Shown: positions 26,595 through 35,211 of the stretch, piece by piece
Numbering within the stretch: the stretch's first letter is position 1
How the letters are laid out: every line of letters begins with the position of its first letter
Assembly: GCF_900156825.1 (NCBI RefSeq)
Contig: NZ_FTOV01000004.1
Coordinates: forward strand, 1-64,000
Origin: Chryseobacterium gambrini
Lineage (GTDB): Bacteria > Bacteroidota > Bacteroidia > Flavobacteriales > Weeksellaceae
Reading direction: 5' to 3'
Length of the DNA stretch: 64,000 nt
Program-made: the position numbers and the translations under genes
Notes under the pieces: model-generated
Seen by the model: the letters and a program-made list of their open reading frames with translations, nothing else
What the model was told of the DNA's origin: nothing
Databases searched by the model: none

Positions 26595-27467
26595 ATGAAC
26601 CCAAATCTCAAAAATATCTTTCTTACCGCAATGGTATTGCTGTGTTTTAATTTTACGAACGCACAGTTTCTTGCTGCTTCCGATACTTCGGAAAGCAGTG
26701 TGAAGAGATATAAAAGTATTATTAATGCCAACAGAGAAATTGTGGATTTTATCGAATATTCTCTGGTTCAGAAAGGTTTGCCGAGGCATTTGAGAAATTT
26801 AGCCTTAATAGAATCCCATTTCAACAGAAATATAGCTTCGGGAGCCGGAGCAGTGGGAGTTTGGCAGTTTATGACCGCTCACGCGAATCAATACGGATTA
26901 ACCGAACAGAACAGAACGGATCTTTACAAAAGCACAAAAACAGCAACAGTTTCCTTAGCCAATCTCTACAAAAAATACAACAACTGGATCACTGTAGTGG
27001 CTGCTTACAACTGCGGAGAAGGAAATATTGCCAAAGCCATGACCGCTGCAAACTCTACTCAGTACCATGTTTTTTATAAGTTTTTGCCGGAAGAAACCAT
27101 CAATCATGTTAAAAAATACCTGAACGCGTGCTACGCAACCGGAGAACTCCAAAATGTTTTGGCAAACTATAATTCCTCAAGAATGAACACCGTTTTCCTC
27201 GTAAAAGGAGGAAGCGGAAAAAACAATGTGCAATTGTCAGAAACCGAGATCAATGCAGGATTCAATCTCAACATCATTGCCGATGAACTGGATGTGGAAG
27301 TAGACAAACTCCTCTCCTGGAATCCCGGAATCAGCGATGAACTTCAGAAAAAGGGGGAAAGTACATTGTATCTTCCGACCGATCTTATGCCTGATTTTTT
27401 ATTGAGAAAAACTAAAATTCTTTCAAGATCCATAAAAGAAGGAAATACACCAAATACCGAACACTAA
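26595..27467 (+). CDS. exported lytic transglycosylase (MltD-like) with LysM-like C-terminus
   Basis: 290 residues with a signal peptide (1-23, FTNAQ). Residues about 55-180 are an SLT-type domain: LIESHFNRNIASGAGAVGVW with candidate catalytic E73, and a following VVAAYNCGEGNI motif typical of MltD. Residues about 215-275 look like a LysM-type fold (FNLNIIADELDVEVDKLLSW). Because it has its own signal peptide and sits between tssH and vgrG, it probably opens the wall for T6SS assembly rather than being an effector. The role in assembly is inferred from context. Confidence 0.78.
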   Translation: MNPNLKNIFLTAMVLLCFNFTNAQFLAASDTSESSVKRYKSIINANREIVDFIEYSLVQKGLPRHLRNLALIESHFNRNIASGAGAVGVWQFMTAHANQYGLTEQNRTDLYKSTKTATVSLANLYKKYNNWITVVAAYNCGEGNIAKAMTAANSTQYHVFYKFLPEETINHVKKYLNACYATGELQNVLANYNSSRMNTVFLVKGGSGKNNVQLSETEINAGFNLNIIADELDVEVDKLLSWNPGISDELQKKGESTLYLPTDLMPDFLLRKTKILSRSIKEGNTPNTEH

Positions 27468-27501
27468 GCGATCATGTTTAACCTACCAAATCACAGGAAA
27501 T

Positions 27502-29439
27502 ATGAAAACAGAATCACAAAATATACTACAGAATCCTTCCTTCCGCCCATCGCAGAATGCAGACGGAATTTCTCAGAATCATCACACAGGAATCAACCGT
27601 CTGGTAAAACTTTCTCTCGTGATCGAAGGAAAAGTGATTAAATACTACAAGCATTTTCAACTTACCCAAAGTACAAAACGCCACCACCAATTCAGCGTGA
27701 CATTGGCTCATGATGCTTTAGGTGACCGACAGACTCATACCCTCGAAGAAGCCAATAAATTTCTCGGAAAACGTTTAACAGCCGTTATTTCTTACAAAGA
27801 TATTGAAAGCAGCCCCGAAAGAACCTTTGTCGGAGTCATTACAGGAGTAGGTTTCAGTCAGGAAAAAATGAGCCTTGGAAATATTGTGTTAACAGGTTAC
27901 AGCCCGACCATTTTACTCGATGGAGCGCCGCATATTCAGAGTTTTGGAGGAAGTTCACCGGTTAATATGGGAATCATTGCCAACGAAGTCATCAAACAGG
28001 GGATCGATTCCAGCCGTTTTGATGTTAGAGTGGATACCAACGATTATTCGCAGATTATTTACAGCAGTCAGTACGATGAAACGCATTATAATTATCTGGC
28101 AAGAATGGCTGAAGCGTATGGCGAACAGTTTTATTATGACGGCGAAGTATTGCATTTCGGAAAACTTCCGCCTCAGAACAAACCGATCAAATTAACCTAC
28201 GGGAGCAGCGCCAATGATATTAAGGTTGAATTAAAAGCAGTACACACAAAACCCCAGTTTTACGGTTACAACAGCAGTAAACATGAAAAACTGACTTCGG
28301 GTGAAACGCCGGTTCAGCATGTGGGAGATTTGGCAAAAACAGCTTATTCCCACAACGAAAAAATATATAAAACCCCTGCATTACAGGTTGCGCCCATTAA
28401 AGCTTCCACTCATCTTGATGTGGAATATTCTCAGAAAAGTGCGGCGGGAAGTGAAGCGGTGAGCGTATTTTCATTTTCAGGAAATACAACCGTTCCTTTT
28501 TTGCATCCGGGGTGTGTGGTGGATGTTCAGATGAGAAAATTAGACAGCAACGAATCCGATTATTTTACGAGAATCATGGTGACGGAAGTTACTCATGAAA
28601 TTGATACGATTGGGCATTATAAAGGAAGTTTTGAAGGAATTGCTTCAGACACCGGATTTTTACCTAAACCCGAATTTAAAATTCCAAAAGCAGAACCGCA
28701 GATCGCCACCGTAATTTCCAATACAGATCCGGAAGGACAGGGAAGAGTTCAGGTAAGATTCGACTGGCAAACCAACGATACGACACATTTTATCAGAATG
28801 ATGAGTCCCGACGCGGGAGGAACCGATCAGGTGAACCAAAACAGAGGATATGTCGCAATTCCCGAAGTGGGAGATCAGGTGATGGTGAATTTCGTTCACA
28901 GTCATCCCGACCGACCCTTTGTGATGGGCGGAATGTTTCATGGCGGAATCGGTCTCGGCGGTGGTGTGGACAACAGAGTGAAATCTATCCAGACGAGAAG
29001 CGGTCACAGAATTATTTTTACAGAGGATGAAAGCATCGTGATTACTGACAAATCAGGAAATAAAATTCATTTAGACACCACCGGAAGCAACATCACCATT
29101 ACAGCTCCCGAAACCATGACGTTCAATTGCCGGAACATGAACATCAACGTCGGCGAAAATATGAGCACCAATGTCGGAATGAATAAATCCGACACCATTA
29201 TGGCAAATCATACCGAAAGCGTAGGTTCTATGAAATATCTTTCTACAGGAGCTGATTTCATGACGAATGTTGTCGGAAAAATGAGTCATTACGTAAAAGG
29301 CGATATGGAAGTCTACGGTGAAAAAGAGCATAAATTAACCAGCCTTAAAGGCGTTGAGGTCAACAGTCAGGGTAAAGTGGAACATCATGCAGAAAAAGAA
29401 GTTCAGAACAATAGTGGCGAGAAATCTAAAAATCACTAA
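27502..29439 (+). CDS. vgrG: spike protein VgrG / TssI (copy 1)
   Basis: 645 residues, near the usual length for VgrG without a toxin extension. Residues about 30-360 match the gp27-like half (VKLSLVIEGKVIKYYKHFQL, then LARMAEAYGEQFYYDG). Residues about 400-560 hold the gp5 OB-fold (PEGQGRVQVRFDWQTNDTTH, DRPFVMGGMFHGGIG), then a repeating beta-helix (NMNINVGENMSTNVGMN). It is followed 2 bp on by the lipase gene, which suggests that the lipase is loaded on this spike. It is clearly a paralog of the second VgrG at 33181. Confidence 0.92.
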   Translation: MKTESQNILQNPSFRPSQNADGISQNHHTGINRLVKLSLVIEGKVIKYYKHFQLTQSTKRHHQFSVTLAHDALGDRQTHTLEEANKFLGKRLTAVISYKDIESSPERTFVGVITGVGFSQEKMSLGNIVLTGYSPTILLDGAPHIQSFGGSSPVNMGIIANEVIKQGIDSSRFDVRVDTNDYSQIIYSSQYDETHYNYLARMAEAYGEQFYYDGEVLHFGKLPPQNKPIKLTYGSSANDIKVELKAVHTKPQFYGYNSSKHEKLTSGETPVQHVGDLAKTAYSHNEKIYKTPALQVAPIKASTHLDVEYSQKSAAGSEAVSVFSFSGNTTVPFLHPGCVVDVQMRKLDSNESDYFTRIMVTEVTHEIDTIGHYKGSFEGIASDTGFLPKPEFKIPKAEPQIATVISNTDPEGQGRVQVRFDWQTNDTTHFIRMMSPDAGGTDQVNQNRGYVAIPEVGDQVMVNFVHSHPDRPFVMGGMFHGGIGLGGGVDNRVKSIQTRSGHRIIFTEDESIVITDKSGNKIHLDTTGSNITITAPETMTFNCRNMNINVGENMSTNVGMNKSDTIMANHTESVGSMKYLSTGADFMTNVVGKMSHYVKGDMEVYGEKEHKLTSLKGVEVNSQGKVEHHAEKEVQNNSGEKSKNH

Positions 29440-29441
29440 AA

Positions 29442-31121
29442 ATGAGCATTGAATATTTTGTAGAAGGTAAAGCGGTCACCCGTTTTGATGGAGATTCCAG
29501 AACTTTTGCCAAAGAAGGCATCAGTCATAACAGTGCGGCAACCGTAGAACAGAAAGGAAACGGAACGGGAGTAAGCTATAACAAAGCAGAAACCATTAAT
29601 CCCGATGATAAACCCGTTAATACCATCGATATAAGCCTGAATCTTTTTTTTGACGGAACCCAGAATAACAAAACCAATACCCGGCTTGGCGGAGATTTCA
29701 AAGAAGCAAGCAGCGATAAAGACGACAGTTACAACAACGAGTTCACGAACGTCGCCCGTGGTTATGATACAATTGATCCGAATGCACAGAATCAGGTTTC
29801 ATGGTATATTGAAGGAATCGGAACGGAGGACAGAAAAAGCGACAGCATTTTAAAAGGGGTTGCACAGGGAACCGGAGATACCGGAGTGGTGGCAAAAGTG
29901 GCAAAAGGGTGCAAAAGAGGAGCCGAAGCCATCGTGAATAAACTTAAAAATAACACGAAACCCATCCGCGTTCTTACCGTAAATGTATTCGGCTTCAGCA
30001 GGGGAGCTGCTGCGGCGAGACATTTTATACATGTTGCAAATTCTCCGGGAATAATTTCTTATGCTTTGGGAAAGGAAACGTTACAGGTTTTTCCTCCCGA
30101 ATTCATCAATAATGAAACGGTTACAATAAAGGATAAAGATGGCTCCAAGTCGCAGTTCATCATGCGGCACGGATATTTCGGAGCCTGTCTTCTCGCGCAG
30201 GATCTGGATGTGAAGGAAATAAAATTCCGTTTTGCAGGACTGTACGATACTGTTGCTTCTTACGGTTTAAACCACAGAGGAGGTTTCGGGATTGATGACG
30301 ATACAAAACAACTTGGTTTAGACTCCATCGGAGGCGGAAAAGTAAATTTTGTGCTTCAGCTTGCTTCGGATGACGAATACAGAGATAATTTTGATTTAAC
30401 GAATATCGACAGTACAGGTTTATACGGACTGGAATTTACCCTTCCCGGAGTGCATTCCGATATTGGCGGATCTTATGGAGAAGGAGATGAAACTTCCGTT
30501 TTATACTGCGATTCTTACGATCCATATAACAATGTAAACACCCACAAAGAATGTGAAGCGTTTAAAAAAATTGTGGTAGAGGAAGGATGGTATCATGATG
30601 AGCAGTTGGAAATTAAATATTTCAGGCAGAAAGATGTAAATTATGACCGATGGTGGAATAAAACCTCTATGTATTACGGTCTCGTGGGAACCAGAAAGTT
30701 ATCCAATAAATATGACAAAATCCCGCTGAACCAGATGTTTCATTATTCCAAACAGCATGAAGTGATATATCTCGAAGATCTCATCAACGAAAATCATAAA
30801 ATAACAGATTCCTTTTTAACCGGAATTTACAGTCAGCTTTCTACTTACACCAACGCGTGTAACCAGCTCAGAAATAACTATGTAGAAGATTTTAAAGCAG
30901 GAAAAAAACCTTCAGTTGCCAAATACAAACAGGATATCAAAGCGATTTCGTATTTAGGTCACATTCAGGAAGAAGATCTTAAAAAATTAAGAAACGAATA
31001 TCTTCACTGGTCTGTAAAAGCCAACCAGATCGGTCTGGATGCACGACCCAACGACAATGCCCCGAAAAGAAGAGGTGCATTGGCTGCACAATACCGCAAA
31101 AGAAACATACAGAATGGATAA
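29442..31121 (+). CDS. Tle1-like phospholipase effector (DUF2235 alpha/beta hydrolase)
   Basis: 559 residues, no signal peptide. A DUF2235-type serine hydrolase: LNLFFDGTQNNKTNT near residue 68 (oxyanion loop), nucleophile elbow G184-F-S186-R-G188 (GFSRG, the GxSxG form used by Tle1), Asp candidate in GLYDTVAS (D269), and His in LPGVHSDIGG (H338). Tle1 enzymes hydrolyse phospholipids of target cells and are carried by VgrG. The gene starts 2 bp after vgrG and overlaps the next gene by 8 bp. The substrate type (A1 or A2) cannot be read from the sequence. Confidence 0.85.
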   Translation: MSIEYFVEGKAVTRFDGDSRTFAKEGISHNSAATVEQKGNGTGVSYNKAETINPDDKPVNTIDISLNLFFDGTQNNKTNTRLGGDFKEASSDKDDSYNNEFTNVARGYDTIDPNAQNQVSWYIEGIGTEDRKSDSILKGVAQGTGDTGVVAKVAKGCKRGAEAIVNKLKNNTKPIRVLTVNVFGFSRGAAAARHFIHVANSPGIISYALGKETLQVFPPEFINNETVTIKDKDGSKSQFIMRHGYFGACLLAQDLDVKEIKFRFAGLYDTVASYGLNHRGGFGIDDDTKQLGLDSIGGGKVNFVLQLASDDEYRDNFDLTNIDSTGLYGLEFTLPGVHSDIGGSYGEGDETSVLYCDSYDPYNNVNTHKECEAFKKIVVEEGWYHDEQLEIKYFRQKDVNYDRWWNKTSMYYGLVGTRKLSNKYDKIPLNQMFHYSKQHEVIYLEDLINENHKITDSFLTGIYSQLSTYTNACNQLRNNYVEDFKAGKKPSVAKYKQDIKAISYLGHIQEEDLKKLRNEYLHWSVKANQIGLDARPNDNAPKRRGALAAQYRKRNIQNG

Positions 31122-32172
31122 AACGATAAAAATAGTATTTTTTTTAATCCTCCTTTTTCAGAATATAAGTTGCCAGAAAATGAAAGAAGAACAGTTGCCG
31201 GAATTTAACGTAGAAATAAGCAGTCCGAATAACAATATGATTGTAACGCCTGTTGAAGATAAAATCATCACTCTGGAAGGTGTTCCTGCGAGTCTGCCTT
31301 ATGGAAGTTCGTCGGGAACGTGGGGGAATTCAGGGAAAGGCTGGACAGAGCAGTACGGAACTCCCGTCGGAATAGATGTTACTTATTTTTCCAGATATGA
31401 AGATACTTTTTATCATCTGAAGGCGGATTTTCCGGTAGAAAAAATTAAAGATTATATGCAGCGTGCGTATGCGCAGCGCGAAGCTTCTTTTTACAATAAA
31501 CCTCTGGAAGAATATAAAAATTTGGGAAGGAATGAAAAATACAGCAGCGCAGAAAATCCGTACAACAGTTTTACAACGCTTGTTTTTGGTTTTGCTCCAA
31601 AAGGAATGGTCGTAGTATGGCTTAGATTCCGAGCCGTTCAGATTGAGTTGGGAAAATTTCAGGCTGAAATGGTAAAAGATGATCAACAGTTGGAGCAGGA
31701 GTTTTTCTCGAAACTTTCCGTAACGCGTGAGGAAATGAAAAAGAACAGATTTTTGGATGCGGAATCTAAAGAATGGGAAGACTATAGAAAAAAATACAAT
31801 TGGAAACCGCAGATTACTTCAGAAAATCCGGCTTATAAACTATTTGAATCCAATATCAGTTATTACAATGCGGAAGAAGAAGTTATTCTCCGTTCGTGGA
31901 TCGACAAAATTCCTTTAAGAGAAAGAGCGGTTCCGAAAGAGCTGAATTTCACATGGGAAACAGCAAAAGGCGAACAGTTTATCGGTAGAGCTTACTTCAA
32001 CTGGGAAAGGCTCAACAGCGAGTTTCAAAAAGCGGGAAAAGACTTTCATCTGGATTTTAAAGTAGCAAAAGATAACAGCAGTTTTGATATTTCCATCAAC
32101 AATCAGCCAGTTAAAGCAGACAGCATAAGAATATTCAGGACAGACAGGGAATTCCACGATTCCTACCAATAA
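31114..32172 (+). CDS. lipoprotein, candidate immunity to the Tle1-like effector (DUF2931-like)
   Basis: About 352 residues from ATG 31114, which overlaps the lipase stop (ATGGATAA), so the two are translationally coupled. Lipobox NISC near residue 20 places it in the periplasm, the compartment where Tle1 acts. The body has a Gly/Ser-rich segment (YGSSSGTWGNSGKGWT), then strands and helices that resemble DUF2931 family proteins often found by T6SS lipases. The immunity role is inferred from overlap, position and localisation. The 8-bp overlap keeps toxin and immunity levels linked. Confidence 0.7.
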   Translation: MDKTIKIVFFLILLFQNISCQKMKEEQLPEFNVEISSPNNNMIVTPVEDKIITLEGVPASLPYGSSSGTWGNSGKGWTEQYGTPVGIDVTYFSRYEDTFYHLKADFPVEKIKDYMQRAYAQREASFYNKPLEEYKNLGRNEKYSSAENPYNSFTTLVFGFAPKGMVVVWLRFRAVQIELGKFQAEMVKDDQQLEQEFFSKLSVTREEMKKNRFLDAESKEWEDYRKKYNWKPQITSENPAYKLFESNISYYNAEEEVILRSWIDKIPLRERAVPKELNFTWETAKGEQFIGRAYFNWERLNSEFQKAGKDFHLDFKVAKDNSSFDISINNQPVKADSIRIFRTDREFHDSYQ

Positions 32173-32201
32173 AATAATTATCAGTTCTCAGTTTAGTTTA
32201 T

Positions 32202-32245
32202 AGAATTCCGGTGAAAGATTTTTCATCGGAATTCTTGTTTTATTT
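32202..32245 (+). terminator. strong terminator after the lipase-immunity operon
   Basis: AGAATTCCGGTGAAA pairs with TTTCATCGGAATTCT (one G-T), loop GATT, then T-rich DNA. The following region (to 32540) has only the tssD2 operator, promoter and leader. Confidence 0.85.
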
Positions 32246-32395
32246 TCAATTTTTAACCGTTAAGAAATAGTAAAAATATCTTAATTAAATCTTAATATTT
32301 CCCTTTTTAGTGTGTAAATTTAGCTAAATTTTCATGTTTTAAAATAGTTTAAATATTTGATTATTAATGTTTTAATTTTAAAAATATTTCTTTAA

Positions 32396-32431
32396 TCGTA
32401 GAATTACTACACAAAGTCGTAGAACTACTAC
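32396..32431 (+). promoter_or_regulatory. paired dyads upstream of tssD2 (operator)
   Basis: TCGTAGAATTACTAC (32396-32410) and TCGTAGAACTACTAC (32417-32431) start 21 bp apart and end 50 bp before the -7 box, precisely as upstream of tssD1. The right half-sites carry TACTA instead of TACGA. The rest of the two upstream regions is not clearly conserved, so the sites stand out. Confidence 0.75.
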
Positions 32432-32480
32432 AAAAACTGAGATTACTGTTTAATTCCTTTCGGGTTCAGAAAAGGTGCCC

Positions 32481-32488
32481 TATCTTTG
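32481..32488 (+). promoter_or_regulatory. -7 box of tssD2
   Basis: TATCTTTG matches TAnnTTTG; CTTT at 32457-32460 sits 20 bp upstream, the same spacing as in tssD1. Confidence 0.7.
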
Positions 32489-32540
32489 GAATACCAAATC
32501 AACCAAATCACAAAATATTAACGATTAAAATTTACGAATC

Positions 32541-32948
32541 ATGGCAGCAAATTCAAGAGGAATCTTAAAATTCAACGGCGGCGAAGGACAAAAATTATTA
32601 AAGCTGAACTACAGCGTTTCAAGATCTACAGACGTTTCCGGAAGAGTAGCATCAGATCCTTCCAATGCACTGATTAAAGTTACTGTGGAAGCTACAGAAA
32701 AATCCGACATCCTAGAAAGCTTACTTAACGGAAAATATAAACCGACAACCGGCGAAATCACCTTCAACAAATCTCATGAAGAAGGAACTTTAATTACTCT
32801 GGGATGGGAAAACGGATATGTAATCCAGCATGAGGTGGATTTCGATGCAGTGGATGAAAACAGTATGCTCATCAGCTTTGTCATCAGCGCAGAAACCATC
32901 GACTACGGAAATTCCAAATACGAAGGTTTATGGCCGGGAGCTAAGTAA
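32541..32948 (+). CDS. tssD: Hcp-family tube protein TssD (copy 2)
   Basis: 135 residues, nearly the same protein as the copy at 23381: the first 88 or so residues are identical and the changes are all near the C-terminus (for example a SWNNG to GWENG change, HEVE to HEVD, and an end GAK instead of SS). A matching leader (ATTAACGATTAAAATTTAC before the ATG) is also kept. The copy precedes the second VgrG, so each spike gene has its own tube gene. Having two copies may raise tube supply or allow mixed rings. Confidence 0.9.
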   Translation: MAANSRGILKFNGGEGQKLLKLNYSVSRSTDVSGRVASDPSNALIKVTVEATEKSDILESLLNGKYKPTTGEITFNKSHEEGTLITLGWENGYVIQHEVDFDAVDENSMLISFVISAETIDYGNSKYEGLWPGAK

Positions 32949-32989
32949 TTCAAAACACAACAATCATCTTAGTAAAAATAAAATTGGTT

Positions 32990-33032
32990 ACAGAATAGCA
33001 TGGCTCAAAAGAGTAGCTATTCTGTTTTTTCT
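32990..33032 (+). terminator. terminator of tssD2
   Basis: ACAGAATAGC pairs with GCTATTCTGT (32990-32999 with 33016-33025), then a T run. Confidence 0.85.
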
Positions 33033-33180
33033 TTTTTACACTGAATTATTTCATCTTTTTCAATGAATTCTTTAAAAATAGAAGTTACATTGAAATTCGA
33101 TAACAAAAATTTATTTGATGTAAAGTCGGATAAATTTTAGCATTTAAAACAAAACACATCAAATCACAAAATATCAGGCT

Positions 33181-35208
33181 ATGTTTAAGGATGAAAATAT
33201 GCCCAAAACGCCTTCTTCAACAGGAGAATCTTCAATGCTGATGAATGAGAATTTACAGCCGAATAAACCTTTTTTGGTGGATGAAAAACTCTGGTCTCAG
33301 CAACCGACTTCGAAAATACACAATGCAAAGGCAATTCCCGAAAGTCAGATTCAGGGAATCAACCGCGTGGTAAAGCTGGATATTGTTGTTGAGGGAAAAG
33401 CGGTAAAGCATTTTAAACACTTTCAGTTAAAACAAAGTGCGACAAGACATCATGAATTCAGTCTTTTATTAGCACACGATACATTGGGAAGCGCAGAAAA
33501 TCATAATCTGGAAGCAGCTCAGAATTTTTTAGGCAAAAGAATTACCGTAGTTTTTAAATATAAAGACCTCGAAGATGGTCCGGAAAGAAGTTTTGTAGGA
33601 GTTATCACGGAAGTAGGATTCAGTCAGGAAAAAGGAAGTCTTGGAAATATAGTTCTTACAGGATGCAGTCCGACGGTTTTGCTGGATGCGGCTCCACATA
33701 TTCAGAGTTTTGGCGGTGCACAGGAAATCAGCCTGAACAGCATTGCCAATGAGGTGATTAAAGAAGGTTTCGGACATGGAAAATTCGATTTTCGCGTAGA
33801 TGCACAACACGGAAATGTTTCTTACAGCTCTCAGTATGAAGAAACCCACTACAATTATCTGGCAAGAATTGCGGAAGCCTATGGCGAACAGTTTTTTTAT
33901 GACGGTGAAGTGTTGCATTTCGGAAAACTTCCTCCACAGGAAAAACCTGTAAAGCTTACCTACGGAAGCAGCGTGAATGATGTGAAGATCAAAATGAAAG
34001 CACAGCACGTAAATCCTACATTCTACGGCTACAACAGCAGTAAAAACGAAAAATTAACAACGGGGAATTCCAAAATCAGTCATACCTCAGATATTGCCAA
34101 AAGAGCGTATGAAATTTCAGAAAGAACGTTTACGACGCCATCTTTAAGAGTTGCTCCCATTAAAGCAGCCTCTTTTATGGATATTGATGCTTCACAGAAA
34201 GGAACCGCCGGAAGTAAAGCTTCCGATGTTTTCATTACTTCCGGTGAAACTACCATTCCTTTTCTTTATCCGGGTTGTATTGCAGATATCGAGATGAGAA
34301 AAACCGATACGAACGCGACCGCTTATTTCACCAAATTAATGATTATTGAAGTTAATCATGAAGTAGATGCAAGAGGATATTACACCGGAACTTTTGAAGC
34401 GATTGCTTCAGACACAGGATTTATTCCGCGTCCTGAATTTCAGTTGCCGAAGGCGGAACCTCAGTTTGCCAAAGTGATTTCCAACTCTGATCCGATGAAT
34501 CAGGGAAGAGTAAGGGTACAATTCGACTGGCAAAACGGCGCAACCACTACAGAATACATTCGTGTAATGACTCCAGATGCGGGAAGCAGCGATAAAGTGA
34601 ATAAAAACCGTGGTTTTATGGCAATTCCGGAAGTCGGAGATCAGGTAATTGTAAATTTTGTACATCAACATCCGGATCGTCCCTTTGTAATGGGGGGAAT
34701 GTTTCATGGTGCAATTGGAGCAGGTGGTGGAACCGGAAATAATATTAAAAGCTTAAGCAGCCGAAGCGGAAATAAGCTCGAACTGGATGATGGAGCAGGT
34801 TCTGTTTTTCTTACCGATCAGGGTGGTGCGAATATGAAGTTTGACGGAGCAGGGAATGTAGTACACAATGCAAATAATGACAGCACCAAAACGGTTGGGA
34901 ATAATAAAACCGATAAAGTAGGTAACAATAAAAAGCTGGAAGTAGGTTGTGATCATATTGCAGATGTGGGAAATACTCATAAAGTAGAAGTAGGAAAAGG
35001 GAAGAGTGTTTTTACAATGGATAATACAGGAACTATTGATTTAACAGGAGTAAAACAGGTTAAATTAAAGGTTGGCAACAGCGAAATTATCATTACTTCT
35101 GATAAGATTTCTATTACAGGTGCTGAAGTGGATATCAAAGCGGGAGAAGCTACGGCAAATTTTAAAGGAAATACCAAAATAACCGGAGGACAGGTTGATA
35201 TTAATTAA
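33181..35208 (+). CDS. vgrG: spike protein VgrG / TssI (copy 2)
   Basis: 675 residues, a paralog of the VgrG at 27502, with a longer N-terminal tail (about 55 residues before GINRVVKLDIVVEGKAV). It has the same gp27-like half, the OB region (QGRVRVQFDWQNGATTTEYI, VMGGMFHGAIGAGG) and a C-terminal beta-helix of short repeats with NNKTDKVGNNKKLEV and then VEVGKGKSVFTMDN. No toxin extension. It is followed by a LysM protein 3 bp on and then by a small membrane protein and a PAAR-like protein, so this spike probably carries that cargo. Confidence 0.92.
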   Translation: MFKDENMPKTPSSTGESSMLMNENLQPNKPFLVDEKLWSQQPTSKIHNAKAIPESQIQGINRVVKLDIVVEGKAVKHFKHFQLKQSATRHHEFSLLLAHDTLGSAENHNLEAAQNFLGKRITVVFKYKDLEDGPERSFVGVITEVGFSQEKGSLGNIVLTGCSPTVLLDAAPHIQSFGGAQEISLNSIANEVIKEGFGHGKFDFRVDAQHGNVSYSSQYEETHYNYLARIAEAYGEQFFYDGEVLHFGKLPPQEKPVKLTYGSSVNDVKIKMKAQHVNPTFYGYNSSKNEKLTTGNSKISHTSDIAKRAYEISERTFTTPSLRVAPIKAASFMDIDASQKGTAGSKASDVFITSGETTIPFLYPGCIADIEMRKTDTNATAYFTKLMIIEVNHEVDARGYYTGTFEAIASDTGFIPRPEFQLPKAEPQFAKVISNSDPMNQGRVRVQFDWQNGATTTEYIRVMTPDAGSSDKVNKNRGFMAIPEVGDQVIVNFVHQHPDRPFVMGGMFHGAIGAGGGTGNNIKSLSSRSGNKLELDDGAGSVFLTDQGGANMKFDGAGNVVHNANNDSTKTVGNNKTDKVGNNKKLEVGCDHIADVGNTHKVEVGKGKSVFTMDNTGTIDLTGVKQVKLKVGNSEIIITSDKISITGAEVDIKAGEATANFKGNTKITGGQVDIN

Positions 35209-35211
35209 CAG

